DNA of 64,000 nucleotides from Isoetes taiwanensis (Eukaryota > Streptophyta > Lycopodiopsida > Isoetales > Isoetaceae), in contig JAJEKV010000003.1 in the NCBI GenBank assembly GCA_021234155.1, positions 16,044,386 through 16,108,385 on the forward strand, read 5' to 3'. Positions 1-11,912 of this stretch are shown piece by piece. The notes below the pieces were generated by a model, which saw only the letters and a list, made by a program, of their open reading frames with translations, was not told where the DNA came from and ran no database searches. The position numbers were made by a program, and so were the translations under genes. How positions within the stretch are numbered: position 1 is the first letter of the stretch; each line of letters begins with the position of its first letter.

Positions 1-283
1 GATCCTTTCTTTTCAAATTGAGTCTATGAAAACGTCAAAATCTTGAAGGAAATATGGTGCCCAAAAGAGTAATCCTGTATTCACATAGCTTGGAGCTTCA
101 AAAAAAGGGAATGTTCTCTTTCCGAGAAAAAAAAGAATCTTGTACCAAAGCAACTAGACTACAAACGGTCAATGTATTTATATAACAAACACAAAGGCGC
201 TTAGAATACAAGAATGTAGGCTTCAAACCAGACTCAAAGTCCCCCTGGGCTCAAAAGCCTGGCGACGACCTAGAGGAATCGAA
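1..283. other. Non-coding; possible 3' flank of a minus-strand gene
   Basis: No convincing reading frame was seen. On the minus strand this stretch follows the stop codon of the candidate exon at 284-433, so it could be that gene's 3' UTR. The A/T-rich piece near 170-190 could serve as polyadenylation sequence. This is inference only. Confidence 0.25.
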
Positions 284-433
284 TCATTTGGCCTGCACAA
301 TCCGCCCATCCGTTACGCGCTCCATGCCAAAATCGATATGAGAGAACTCCAGGTCCACTTCTAACCGGCATATCCGGCATGTCCCACTGCCCCGGATCGC
401 TCCTCCCCTTGCCGCCCGGACTTCACATGTTTT
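284..433 (-). CDS. Possible terminal exon of an unidentified gene
   Basis: Read on the minus strand, a TTTAG acceptor-like site at about 434-438 is followed by 49 in-frame codons ending in TGA at 284-286. The peptide begins KTCEVRAARGG, contains a CRIC motif (a Cys-x-x-Cys pair) and ends TDGRIVQAK. Base composition is clearly more GC-rich than the flanking AT-rich DNA, as expected for plant coding exons. I do not recognise the family, and the upstream exons, if any, lie between here and TatC or were not detected. The gene would be divergent from TatC, with the region 434-740 between them. It could also be chance open sequence. Confidence 0.3.
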   Translation of the reverse strand, partial: KTCEVRAARGGAIRGSGTCRICRLEVDLEFSHIDFGMERVTDGRIVQAK

Positions 434-740
434 CTAAATTGAACCTTTGAGACAGAGGAATAAATTCTCAAACAAACCAAGCCAAAATTAGAAAATCTTC
501 CCTTAAGTCAATTAAGCCCCTCAAACTTGCCTAAATATGCCCTTTTCTATACAATACCATACCGGAATCTTAGTCCTCACCATTGCCAAAATACCCTCTC
601 CCAACGCTAAACGGGCAAACTATATAGGATAATACATAAAATCTACTCATATTTAACCCAAATTATATTTAACACGAATGATTAAAAAGAGGTTAGTGTA
701 GTTAAGGTTAAACACTTTGTGTCCGCAAAGAGATAGAAGA
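434..740. promoter_or_regulatory. TatC upstream region with TATA-like box at about 621
   Basis: AT-rich sequence lies directly upstream of the TatC start. TATATAGG at 621-628 lies 120 bp before the ATG at 741 and is the best TATA-box candidate. No other element can be named. If the minus-strand exon at 284-433 is real, part of this stretch is its intron. Confidence 0.35.
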
Positions 741-2514
741 ATGGCTGCTGCGATAGGACCGCTGGCCCCTAGCAGCAGCGGCAGCTGGCGGCATGTGCTC
801 CTCCTCCTCCTCCTCTTCCTCCTCCTCTACTTTTTCTTCATATTTGCCCGTGCACATTAAGAGACGAATCAACTTTAGCGGCCCACTGTGTGTGCTTCAT
901 TTGGTTTCCTCCCAGCCGCTGCTTGATTTACAATGTCACAGAAAGAAAGGAAAGAAGTGTTAGCTGCTGTTCTAGGGTAGAGATTGCTGATGAAGTCGTG
1001 TCTAGTGAAAAAGATGGAAGCGAAGCAAGATTGGCCAATGGGGATGTTGATATTATCAATAATGTTATCTCCCAAGAAATGATCGGTAATGCTTTCTGTT
1101 TTCCTTCAGTGATGCACATAGTCATGCTTCTTATATCTAACAAGCAGACATAGTGAATTGAATTATCGATATTGCAGGGATGGATTCACAGCGTGAACAG
1201 AAATTTGTGTTAACTTGGCTCTATCCTGACAAGGAAGAACTTCCAGATGATAAAGAAATGTCCATATTTGATCACTTAGAAGAGTTGCGGCAACGAGTCT
1301 TCATATCAGTTGTAGCCGTGGGGGTCGCAATTCTTGGGTGTTTTGCTTATTCTAAGACCTTAGTATCTATATTGGAATCTCCTGCATTTAGTCACGGGGT
1401 CAGATTTCTTCAGCTTTCACCGGGGGAATATTTTTTTACTACGGTTAAGGTAAGTGCGGATGTAGACTTATATTGTTGCCAATTACATTGCCAGTCTAAC
1501 ATCCACAGGAATTCACAAAGAGATCAGTTGTTGCATTATTGTCTTGACAGATGCTGTATCTTATGCAGGTATCTGGCTATTGTGGTATACTTATAGGGAG
1601 TCCTGTGATTCTGTATGAAATTATTGCTTTTGTACTTCCTGGTTTGACACGAAATGAGAGAAGATTTCTTGCTCCCATTGTTTTTGGCTCATCAATCCTG
1701 TTCTACTCCGGTCTTTTCTTCTCATATGCAGTGTTGACACCAGCAGCATTGAACTTCTTTGTTGAGTATTCTGAAGGAGTTGTTGAATCTCTCTGGTCAA
1801 TTGATCGGTATTTTGAGTTTATCCTGGTACTCATGTTTGGGACTGGATTATCCTTCCAGGTATCACATCACTATTTAATTTATAGTTCTGTAATTATTTA
1901 AATCAAGCTACATATTAGTGGCAAAGTAAGCTTAAGAAATCAAGTACAATTATCTCAATGCAAGTAATATGGTTTGTATAAGCTTTATTTTGAAGGCTAA
2001 CATAGAAATGGATATTGTCATTTGAGAGAGAGTATTCGGGAACCCACTGCTCACAGTTGTACAAGTTTCATATAGGCACGAAGAAGCATATAGTAACTTC
2101 CTCTTTTCCTATAGCTGCATCTTACCCAAGCAATTTCTAGATCCTATTGGATTGTGTCCGAATACAGACTCCTTCCCTTGGAGAACAGCTAGGGCTTTTT
2201 ATCTTCTGATTGACATCATTGAAATTCTCAAATACCGGATAATGGTAATGTTTATACATGTCTTGCCTAGTACTTATGTTCTGCATATATAGGTACCTGT
2301 TATACAGCTTATGCTAGGTCAAACAAGGATTGTAACAGGAGATCAGATGCTTTCAATTTGGAGATTTGTTGTACTTGGAGCAGTGATTGCAGCTGCTGTA
2401 ATCACCCCATCAACGGATCCACTGACACAGGTGCTTTTGGCAGGCCCCTTAGTTGGGCTTTACTTGGGGGGAGCTTTGCTTGTGAAATTTCTGCAACCAA
2501 AAGATAGTGACTGA
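741..2514 (+). CDS. TATC: Sec-independent protein translocase TatC, chloroplast (four exons)
   Basis: This is the multi-spanning receptor subunit of the thylakoid twin-arginine translocase, which binds RR signal peptides with Hcf106 and Tha4 and moves folded proteins into the lumen. Visible exons are 741-1085, 1178-1449, 1569-1859 and 2293-2514, with introns 1086-1177, 1450-1568 and 1860-2292 all GT/AG. The reading frame joins cleanly across all three introns. Family signatures seen are [13 protein letters not shown] at the start of TM1, [47 protein letters not shown] and GLSFQVPVIQ. The C-terminal part, [21 protein letters not shown], is typical of plant TatC. Six membrane segments are implied. 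The start is uncertain: ATG 741 has good plant context, but the frame that leads into the mature protein is open only from 773. A 1-2 base shift must therefore lie in the GC-rich, CTC-repeat transit-peptide region (about 741-880). The mature part looks intact. Confidence 0.95.
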
Positions 2515-2960
2515 GTTGAGCAGCAATAACTGCAGAAAATTACCATGGAATCTAGGAGGGATGCGGATTTGCTACTGTGGGAAAGAAACCAGGCACTTAT
2601 CCAAGGATTATGATTAGCTAGTAAATCAAATCAACTGACAATTTTATAAGGAGCATGCGCATACTTGAAATAAACATAATATGAAAAGACTGTTCTTTCA
2701 GTAATGGCTAAGTTTTATAATATGTTCACGGATGCAACAAATTGTGATCTCGCAGGTTTGTTAACTGAATGCCTGTTTGCTCTATTGCAGTTTTGATTGT
2801 CTGTCAGCCCGCTAACACAAGCGCAATTGTTGCTTTTATTGTCTCTTGGCGCGCTACATCTGTTATTTATAGAAGAAGTATTACAAGGATTATACTGCTT
2901 TGTCTCATAGTATTGGCTTCAAAAGCTGCTAGATATGGCGAGTAAATGTCAGCTCTGTTA
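2515..2960 (+). other. TatC 3' UTR and downstream
   Basis: The sequence after the TatC stop codon has an AATAAA polyadenylation signal at 2669-2674, about 155 bp past the stop, which fits a normal plant 3' end. T-rich sequence follows. No coding signal is seen. Confidence 0.45.
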
Positions 2961-2964
2961 GAGC

Positions 2965-3468
2965 TTGGTATTACTTGTTCTCAAGAAGGCAACAAAGTGC
3001 CTATATTTTCCTGTTATGTGTTTACCGGCGAGGGTGGTTGGTTATCCCTTTTTAAGGCATTTCAGACATATTGAAGGTGTTCTTTTGCTGGTTGAATATC
3101 CCACGAGAAAGCATTATAGTTTGTTCAATTTGCTGTGTCTTATTGACCATCTTCGAAACAGATCCCGATTTGAGAAACAGATTTTTCTGCTTGCCTTGGA
3201 CATCTTCTTGGCACAACGATCAATGTACCTTGACCATAAGGGTGTCGAAGGGAGCTCTGTACATTACGAAAGGATTAAAAATTCAGAAGATCTATGGTAT
3301 CTTTCCAGGTTTTGGGTGGTCCTCTCAGTTTTTGATCTGAAAGAGCTTAAGAATTTTGTGCGTGGTCACTTCTTTGCCTTTTTTGCTACTGATTCTATTG
3401 TTTGTTATGAGACCTTCCCTATTGTTTCTAATGAGTACAAAGTTAGTTTGGAAGCTCTACTTTTTTAA
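2965..3468 (+). other. Uncharacterised open stretch, doubtful
   Basis: A 167-codon open frame lies about 450 bp past TatC. A second overlapping frame at 3071-3340 is also open for 89 codons. Neither product resembles a family I know. The composition (F, L and Y rich) is what T-rich non-coding DNA gives. It could be a remnant of a downstream exon or a transcribed 3' region of TatC. I would not call a protein here. Confidence 0.12.
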
Positions 3469-3480
3469 GGCGAGGCAGAT

Positions 3481-3880
3481 AGTAGTCCCCATGGACTTTC
3501 TCCAGAAGTATTGGTACTGAAACTTGGTGATATTTATATAATGCCTTTACTGACTTTAAGAGAAAAAAACGACTAGGTAGGACTCATAACTCGGACTGCA
3601 TCTCCCTCGTCCCCAAGTGTAAGGAGCTCTGCTTTGATTTTGAGTTGCTTCCACAATGATTGTAAGATAAAGTATTGGTCACGCAATCATGTTGTTTTGC
3701 ACCATTGATCATTTATCTGGTATAACATATAGGGTATTCCTCACATCAACAACTCTAACTCAAACTTGTCTAAAGAGCTATAAAAATATGCAAAAAGAGC
3801 GGTAGAGGAATGTTGGGAGCGGCAGCACCACTGCCGGTTTTCGACCAAGAATCTTCCTCTATCAGCCAATTACCTAGCAT
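3481..3880. other. No feature recognised
   Basis: AT-rich intergenic DNA. No gene, LTR or inverted-repeat end could be supported. Confidence 0.3.
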
Positions 3881-3993
3881 AATGAGACAGGTGCAAGGAT
3901 AAAATAATAGTCCTTCCTGGAAAAAAAAATATCTACCCTTAAAAATGAGACAGGTACAAGGACAAAATAAAAGTCCTTGCTGGAAAAAAAAAT
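3881..3993. repeat. Two-unit tandem repeat, about 63 bp
   Basis: Two units start at 3881 and 3944. Each has AATGAGACAGGT, then CAAGGA, an AAAATAA run, AGTCCTT, CTGG and a run of nine A. The second unit is slightly diverged and shorter. The function is unknown. Confidence 0.6.
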
Positions 3994-6589
3994 GTGAATT
4001 AGATTTGGTCACGTGTGAGGAAAAGGGAATTCTTTGTAAAAATAGGTTAATCACCATTTTGTAGTTGCTCCAATTGCGTCGTGCCATGTGGCCCCTTTGC
4101 TTTTCCATGATTTTACCAAAAAATTTCCATACCTCTCCGATGCAGCGGCTGCCATTTTTCTACTTGCATCCATCGATTTTTTTACCTATGTTTTGAGAGC
4201 TTTGCCTTCCATTTCAACGATTTCTACCTACATAAAATGGTGATTAACTTATTATTGCATTGCAACAACAACATTTGAAATGAGGTGCACCGTGGACCGC
4301 GGTCGTCGGATCCGTTAATCCATGACCCAGAGTGTATGTTAGGATATATGGGTGCCTTTTGTTTTGATGATGGTCATTTATGATTTGAAATGCCTATGAT
4401 TTTAAAATATGAAATACGGGTGTACTATGATTTTGGAATATAAAATACGGAAACTCGATATATAAAACAAAGTTTAGGGCACAATCAAAAGATCTACTTA
4501 ACAATGTAAGAATATAAGATCACACGATTTTTGCTTCTAAGCAAGAATTAATTCATTAGAAATTTCATTTTCTCGATTGACAATAAAATAGATTGTAACG
4601 TTTGCCAGAAAACTAAATAATTGTCCTCCTTGGCTATAATGCAACGACTAACGATGCAAATTTCGGATGATCAGTACTATTGCGTTATTTATGTGGTAAA
4701 TTAAAGTTCTAGAATGAGAAATGAAGTGCTTGAACAGATCGTCAAAGCGATTTATCAAAGCAGCTAACCAAGTTAAATTGCGATATGGCTACGGTAAGCT
4801 AATAAAAAGGAGGCATTAAAAACAAGAACTACTTCTTGTCTAAAATTCGTAGCGATCTTGTATGAAACAAAATAAGTGATAAAATAACATACTACATAGC
4901 ATATGATAATTATCTACTTAATAAATTATATTACACTAGAAAAATGCTTTCGGCGTTCTTTGGGCTTTTAGATTGAGCAAAGTAGTGGATTTAAGTAGAG
5001 AACATCTAAGAGGCTAAGTTTTAGGGAAGTAAAAGCTAGAAACTATGCTTTAGGAAGTCGAGTTGAGTTGTAAGTCAAGAAGCTTGTAGTGGCTTTTTGA
5101 AACATGGTTCAATAAATTTTCAGACCATGATGCATATTTCCATGACGGAGTTAATGCATCTGCATCTTAACTTATTTTCATGTGTTCACCCTTAGCAATA
5201 TGATATGTATGCCACATGTGCATTAAAAGGAGTTTGGCCTTTCTAAAGTTGGACCACTATTGAAGCTCAAAAATGCAAATGGACATAATCAGTATGAATT
5301 AATTCCTTCTAATTTCGTAGAGCTCCTAAATGTAGTTTACAATCTTTGCTAGAGATAGTGAAGATGGTTCTTCATTTTCATAACTTCTGCCTTCTGCTTT
5401 TTACTAACTATAATTTAGGAAATGTAGAGATGTTCTCACTTTAAACTTTATATGAATATGTCTTATCCAGACAAAAGCAAGGAGGCTTCAATATTGAACA
5501 TACTTAACTTGTAATCCTAATGGGGACCTTAATTGCATTGCTCTACAAACTTTGGGATGATATAAAATGTTTAACATCAGCCATATCTTTTCAAAATAAA
5601 AAGAAAAGCAAGTGCTACATGTATGACAATAAGGCTATCAACAAACATCTCTAAATTGGCAAGAATACACCCACCCAAAAACATGTAGAAAAGTATATTT
5701 GTTTGTAGGTAGACCAAGCTGAAAAAGGCTTGAAAATGGCGAGAATGCTCATGCGAGAATGCCAATGAAATAAATGTACATTGTATGAGAAGTTGAGTTG
5801 AAAAATCCGAATTGTCAAAATACCCAAAGATACCTAAAGGTGGGAGACCAACCTACTTTTAGTTTCAGTTAAGGTAGTTAAAGATCTTCAACAATGGATA
5901 TAATTGGTCTCTCTAGGTACAGTCATATACAAGAATGAGAATAAACTATCAATGTGATTCTACAAGACGATAGTTATCATCTATAATAAAAAGATGAGCC
6001 ATGTACAAATATATATCTGTATAGCCATCAAAGATTCGGAAGCAAAATATCCTACCATAAGTGGGATATGAAGGCAATTGCCACTTTGGTAAATTAAAAT
6101 TCACCATTGCGGGAAGAAAAAGAACACAAAAATCTTATATAGGCTTTTCATTCATCACAACAACATTATACAATGTGTGGAAAAATCTGAATGGGGAGCT
6201 GACCATAGGAACAATGTTTAGCTACTCCATAAGTGAAATAAGAAAATATACAAAGGCAAGAGAGAGGACAATGGCGACAACTTCTCATCGGGATAAAAAA
6301 CCCCCTTGTGGCCGGGTTTCGAGAAAACCCTAATGAGAAATGGTAGCCAACGACCTCGAGGATGCCACGAAAACAAAGGTAGAAAATTGGTGAAGCTAGC
6401 CAAAATGCTGCGTCCACGCCATGGAATGTCGCGAAACGAGAAAAAAAAGAAATGCCTAGAAAGTACGTTAGGCGTTAGAAAAAATAGGTACAACACCATG
6501 GCTGACGAGCATCTAAGAAAATAGTCCTAGAAAGCAAAAAACACACATTAGGCGTTAGGAGCGGTAAACAAACATATATAGAAAGAAAG
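3994..6589. other. AT-rich intergenic DNA, no gene supported
   Basis: About 2.6 kb with no confident gene. Two points: (1) near 4370-4450 the phrase CCTATGATTTTAAAATATGAAATACG recurs in diverged form on the other strand at about 51050-51085, so a dispersed repeat end is likely. (2) A minus-strand hydrophobic frame at 5577-5765 ends in a run of membrane-like residues. It is weakly reminiscent of the SRH...F..S motif of plant Na+/H+ exchangers, but the match is too poor to annotate. Confidence 0.3.
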
Positions 6590-6750
6590 CATCACCGAGA
6601 GGCGAAAAAAGAAAAATAGCATCACCAATGGGTGGAAATCATCTAGCATCACCCAACGGGTGGAAAAATATAGACATAGTCACCCAGTAGGTGGAAAATA
6701 ATTTGCATCAGCCATTGGATGGAAAAAAACATCACTTAATGGGTGGTCAG
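6590..6750. repeat. Degenerate tandem repeat, GCATCACC-N-GGGTGG units
   Basis: Five to six imperfect units of about 30-40 bp follow the pattern CATCACC(C)AAYGGGTGGAAAA, at about 6592, 6613, 6650, 6680, 6707 and 6729. Each unit carries a short CACC/GGTG inverted pair, so the array could fold as a series of small hairpins. It is not a CRISPR: the units differ from one another and there are no unique spacers of constant length. Confidence 0.55.
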
Positions 6751-7084
6751 TACTGAACTGAAATATATAAAAAATAGACAAACTCATAACAACATATAAG
6801 GGCGGGTAGGGTGGGAAGCAATGGACAAGGAAAGAGATGCTGCTGTGAGAAAACGCTAATAACTAGCCATAAGAATCCCATCGATCCGAGCCATCGGATC
6901 GGCATTCTCGAATGGGCAAGCATGCATCTCTTGCATGCATTTTCTGTGGCTCTGGTTCATTTGGGATCACTATTTCTTGCAGATTCTTCATCGACTTCTC
7001 ATCGGCGTTTTCTCCTCTCTCAGCAGTTCCCTCGACTCCCACCCACCCTCCCTTAATATGTATATTATTGTAAATGTTGTTTTT

Positions 7085-7190
7085 GTTGCGTGGCATGCAT
7101 GACCAGCCCTCGCTTTTTCGAGGTTGTTTTTTGTCGCGTGGCACACGTGACCAGCCCCTTGCTTTTCAAGGTTGTTGTTTTCTTACCTTT
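7085..7190. repeat. Two-unit tandem repeat, about 55 bp
   Basis: GTTGCGTGGCATGCATGACC with its following CAGCCC, CGCTTTTTCGAGG and TTGTTTT recurs immediately as CGCGTGGCACACGTGACC, CAGCCCC, GCTTTTCAAGG and TTGTTGTTTT. Each unit contains a small hairpin around the CTTTTTCGAG or CTTTTCAAG piece. Confidence 0.5.
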
Positions 7191-7311
7191 GTGTTCTAGT
7201 TTGTTGATGTGCAGGTACAGGGGGATGCGCAACTCCGTCTTCTTCAGGCTTCGGGGGTTTCTTTGTGGGAGTTTTTTTTTTACATCCTTACGTTGTGTCT
7301 AAGCCCCTTGC

Positions 7312-7386
7312 AGAGGGCTTATCACTAGGGTTTTTCCTCAAAAACTCGAAAAGGCGAGGTTTTTTAATCCCGATGATAAGCTCTCT
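7312..7386 (+). repeat. Structured LINE-like 3' tail (solo remnant)
   Basis: A 13-bp near-perfect stem encloses GGGTTTTTCC, a short loop and CGAGGTTTTTTAATCC. The stem is AGAGGGCTTATCA at 7312-7324 paired with TGATAAGCTCTCT at 7374-7386. The same arrangement with a different stem sequence occurs at 50070-50140, directly after a LINE-type C-terminal coding stretch. I infer that this copy is a 3'-end remnant of a related non-LTR retrotransposon. No coding sequence is preserved upstream here. Confidence 0.4.
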
Positions 7387-7609
7387 GCAGGTACACTTAA
7401 CCGACATCTGTAGAATTTTTTTGGGGTCCAGATGATATAACTGGATATTCCCTTTGTTTTTTCATTGTGGGTAGCTTGCAAATATGCACCTACCCACTCT
7501 CAACCATTGTAGAATTCTGTTGAGATGAATGAAAAGCCTAGCTAGAGCTTTTGTCTATTTTCATGTGAGCCCTTCGAGAATGACGAGCATATATAGCTGC
7601 TTGTCCCAT

Positions 7610-7652
7610 CCCAGAATGTCGATCCGAGGGCTCGGATCGATGCTATTCTGGG
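7610..7652. repeat. Compact 43-bp inverted repeat (hairpin)
   Basis: The outer arms are CCCAGAAT (7610-7617) and ATTCTGGG (7645-7652). The inner arms are CGATCCGAG (7620-7628) and CTCGGATCG (7631-7639). All 17 arm pairs are complementary, separated by small internal loops, with a 2-base centre. The purpose is unknown. Confidence 0.6.
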
Positions 7653-9900
7653 AAGAGACTCGCAAAGAACACAAAAACCGGCCGACCACCAGAGAACTTC
7701 CTTATCTACAAGCCCAGCCGACGGGAAATGTCTAATTGTCGAGCAACGACGTGAACCACATGGCGCGAGACCCCCATCTGTCGTGACATGAACATCAACA
7801 CGTGGAACTCCTGGGGCAGTCGTTGCAAACGAAAGAGGAAGATGGCCAACGACGATGCCTGCGACTATGTGCACGAACAACATCATACATGCCCTTGTAT
7901 TGCTGCGAGCTAAAAACATCATGGATCAAATAACAAAAAGGTTCAAGGCGAGAGAATGATAAGATGGCTATGGTCGTATGAGGAGGAAAAATGGAAGGTC
8001 TACATTAGATCTAGCAAAAAGAAGAGGAAAATGTAGGAAAATGGTAAAAAATTATGTGCTAATGTATAAGGGCAAAAAAGAGGAACCATGTTATCGATAG
8101 TGGGTCGGAATAAAGAACATTTCTAAGCAGAAATGTTACATAATGAAGCATGGAAACAAATGTGACATGAAATAACCACAGGATCCAAGGTGAAGATAAG
8201 GTTATGGCCAAGGATAGTGGGGAGATGAAGGGCGAGGGCTTCAAGGCTAGAGTGGAATTGTTGAGACTGGCGATATGAAAAAGTGGAGCTACGAGAACAA
8301 AGGAGTCAAGAATGACAATTCTGGGCAAGGGTGCAATAAGAATGTAAAAAATGTCAATGACAAGGATGGTGTAATAAATCATCTCTGTGATAAATCAAGA
8401 GATTGTATCATGCAATAAAAGATGTCTTGGGAGTCTAAAAAACATATACAAATATAAAGAAACCAACCTAACAATAGGGCATGTCAATCAATTCGATCAA
8501 TAAAGAAGAGCCTTGGCAAGTTAACTAATTAAGTGTAAGTGAACTAGAAAGATAAGTAAGATAGATAGATAGATAGATAGATGAATTATCAATAGACATG
8601 AAATTACTTTCTTGAGAAAATGAGAACTATTGAGAATGACTCCAGGAAACACAACATAAAACAAGAATGTATCCAATGTAAAATCTATGTCACACAAGCT
8701 CAATAGGGTGCCAAGCATAAATACATTATAACCGAGAAAAATTTGAAATGGTATAGCCCAAAACTGTAAAAATTGATGATAGGAAACATTACGTAAACTA
8801 AATTTGCCAAATAAACAAGGTGCTGTGCACAGAGGGTTGCCCTCCATGGCTGGAGGGTTTTGGGCATGATCTGTGCCCTCTACCTTGCATATGCTAGAAT
8901 GCCAGAGTGACAAGAAAAAAGGCTATGGTGCAACTTGGTGCGAATCTAGACCTGTGCCTTTGGAAAAAAAGCCGGTGATCATCATGCTCTGGAGTCATTG
9001 CCATCACATAGGGAACACAAAAAGTGATTGTGCTATGTTTGCCACGTGTTCTCGAACCCAAACACTAACCACGAAAACCACGGATGAAAATAACCAAAAC
9101 CTTAGTGTCAAAAAGCGTAATTTCTACCATCATCAAAATACATTTTTTGTGTGCGAATACAAAGACCATACTAAATCATATGTTATGCCGATCACATTTC
9201 TTCACAAAAGGAAGATAATGGCATCCCCTTTGGGAAGTTATTTAGTAGTGAGAAACCAAACGTAGAACCAACTCAATTTTGCCAAGCAAAAAAGTTTGAG
9301 GTTCTCGAAGAGTAGGATTCTGGATTGTGGCATACACTAGATGGCTGCTAAATCATAACAAGGTCTATTATTTCACAAAGTGGTCTAATGTATAAACATG
9401 ATCACAAATGTTGCCAACATTATCTTTAAAGTTCTTGGGACAAATTAAAATCTTGATAAATATGCATGAAAACCATTTGGCATAAACCATTATTTTTTTT
9501 TCCAAATCATCCCTAGTGGCTCAATCATCAACATTCCAAAGGCTTGAGTGGATCCCCATAGGCCGATTTATGCCATAATGCACCCTAATCACCTTGTTGT
9601 TTTCAAAATCTTAACAAGAACATCATCCACATAGAATCTGTAATAGTTTTGATAAAGTAGACATTTAGTACAATACACAAAAACTAAGTATTATGAAATT
9701 CCTTAGAAAAGATGTATACATATATGCTTGAGCAAGTCATGCATAAGGTACATGGGCGAACCTACCAGCCATTAGAAAGTCTGTTGCTGTTCGTGATGAA
9801 CCAGTCAAGGGATTACACATATATGTTCTTTTGTATAGAAGCGATCATCCTTTATACAGCCTCAAGACATCGCTTTCATTTGATTTATCTCAGCAAAAGT
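7653..9900. other. AT-rich intergenic DNA; possible decayed element pieces
   Basis: No gene is supported. There is an ATAG microsatellite at 8561-8582. On the minus strand near 9610-9640 the bases spell a FYVDD-like motif of the kind found in reverse transcriptases. The surrounding residues do not align with the order expected for gypsy or copia, so it is only a hint of a decayed element. Long minus-strand open frames at 8059-8382 and 8521-8913 are hydrophobic composition artefacts. Confidence 0.25.
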
Positions 9901-10030
9901 CATAAACTATGGCGTAAGTATGAAGAAATTGCTTGAACCCACTCTTATCAATCCTTTTTCCCAGTGAATCAATAGAAGGTTTAGTTGATGTGCCCATTTT
10001 GGGATCTTTGAAGCTCTGCCAACTTCTTCA

Positions 10031-10076
10031 TAATCCCTCTCCCTCTCCCTCTGCCTCTCCCTCTCCCTCTTCCTCT
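10031..10076. repeat. CCCTCT microsatellite
   Basis: Six to seven imperfect CCCTCT units interrupted by CTGCCT and CTTCCT. It would encode a Pro-Ser repeat if translated, but no gene is evident around it. Confidence 0.75.
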
Positions 10077-10089
10077 ATTCCACTATGCT

Positions 10090-11900
10090 TGAGCAAAAAT
10101 AACATAAGACTAAATGACAAACATAACTATACTGCGGCATAAATTACGAAAGAATATAAAGATTTCTTATCGAGTTAATCGCTGGTCACATTCATGACAT
10201 TCACCGGCTATGACACTGGCAATATTTTATCTAAGCATGCATGCAAATAATTATATTAGAGGATATTCCTAAATGCTACAAAAATCTGGTCTCCTCATAT
10301 AGATGGTCTATCAAGAATCTGTTGAGTCTTAACGAATCTCTAGGTTGGCCCTTGGGGAGATCCTTTGTACCTTCTTGAGTTCTCACTGGCGCAGATTAGC
10401 TAGACAACATGTCTATGCCAATCCGTATTTCAACAAAAGCGAAAGCTCACAATCAAGTGAATATACTCTAAAAATTCAAAGGAAAACCATAATGGCCGGT
10501 TCCACAATTGCATCAACACAGAGAAAGTAAAAAACATAATTATTCCATCCCTCTTTATGCCTACAAGATCTTTGATGTCTAGAAATAGATGAAGATCACC
10601 GGGTAGTCCCTGCAAAATGAAAAGACAAATCACATGCATCACAACATTTATTAAAAAAGCCATGAGAATAGTGCATGGTACAAAGCTGGGAAAATAGAGG
10701 AAAGGGTAATATATGGTCGTGGAACCCGTGTTCCAATGTAAAGATCTTGAGACATCATTACTTTCGGTTGAAAAACCCGGCATTTCAATGCCATCACATG
10801 TTTCAGGACTTCCCCTAGAGCGTCTTATAATACAAATATTGTGCCTTATAATACAAATATTGTATAACTCTAATCTGAGTTAATCATGTTATCTGCCTAA
10901 ATGTTAGATACAAGATGAATAGTGATCCTCACTAGATAATAAAGAAAAAAGTAATGCGAAAATATAGCTCAAAGCGCATTGTTGGGGCGGTTTCTACAAA
11001 AACACAGGAGCCTAATGTTAGCATGGTGTATGATTTAGATTGGTGGTAAATGCTAAGAGTATGGCTCAAGAAAGCATGGCTTTATAATAATCCGATCTTT
11101 GGTGTTGACACGGGTATGATTTCACGTTAGTTTCTGGGGCTGACACAAATTGATGCAGATGAGCTTTTGAATATGCACGCTAGCAGTTCCACAACTGCTG
11201 TTTGTCATAGTTTTTCTAAAGAGGGACTCATAGAGAATATCTCAGGAGATTATGCCCAAGCTTAGAGCATTGGCTGATGCTCACACAATTTGAAACACAA
11301 ATCCATGAGAATCAAGAGTGATCTGCTTTGATAAGTTGCCACCACATATGATAAGATGGCATTCGGATCTGGTTCCCTTCCTTAAGGAAAATAAGGCTAG
11401 TGGTTATGCAGAACAAGCAAAAGCATGATGTTTCAGTTGCATGGGACGGACTATGATGTGATCTTTGCATGCGGCTACTTTGCACTGTACTTTGCATAGC
11501 GGACGAAGTTTTTTTACGGACTTTCAAACTGCTTTTCTGGAGGAAAATTTAAACAATGAAGACCATGTGAAGCAGCCGGATGGTTTAGCAACAAGATCGC
11601 AAGCTAAAAAGGTGATCTGGTATGGAGAGACTGCACTAGTGGAATCAGCATAAGCGACTACTCAGCTCAAATGCAAATACCTATTCCATAGGAGGTCTGA
11701 AAGGAGGGCAACCTTACCTCCAGTCTCTTGCACTTGAGATTGTGCCACCCTCGCATTTATGAGCAGGCAGTCAAGGACCCGGACTGTGCAAAAGTAAGTG
11801 GCAGAGGAATATGCCATACTAATGAAGCGGGACACTAACCTCAAGGAAGAAATGTCATAGGTGCCGGCGGGTTTATTTTGCCAAATTTTATTCTCTTGGA
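10090..11900. other. No gene recognised
   Basis: AT-rich sequence. A short direct duplication lies at about 10823-10865, CTTATAATACAAATATTGT twice. Some of 11000-11900 may be remnants of the copia element whose reverse-transcriptase scrap is at 11913-11990, but I cannot align it. Confidence 0.25.
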
Positions 11901-11912
11901 CAGAGTCAAAGC

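Noticed and set aside
2965-3468. 167-codon frame after TatC as a gene
   Set aside because: A second frame is equally open, the product resembles nothing known, and codon composition matches surrounding T-rich DNA; kept only as a doubtful stretch.
5577-5765. Minus-strand hydrophobic frame resembling an Na+/H+ exchanger segment
   Set aside because: Only a few scattered residues agree; no adjacent exon with other exchanger motifs was found.
6590-6750. CRISPR-like spaced repeat
   Set aside because: Units are imperfect and irregularly spaced, and this is plant nuclear DNA.
8059-8913. Two long minus-strand open frames encoding hydrophobic proteins
   Set aside because: Composition-driven; no recognisable family, no splice context, and no neighbouring supporting features.
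9600-9650. FYVDD-like motif on the minus strand, possible reverse transcriptase
   Set aside because: Neighbouring residues do not match the conserved order before or after YVDD of either gypsy or copia elements.
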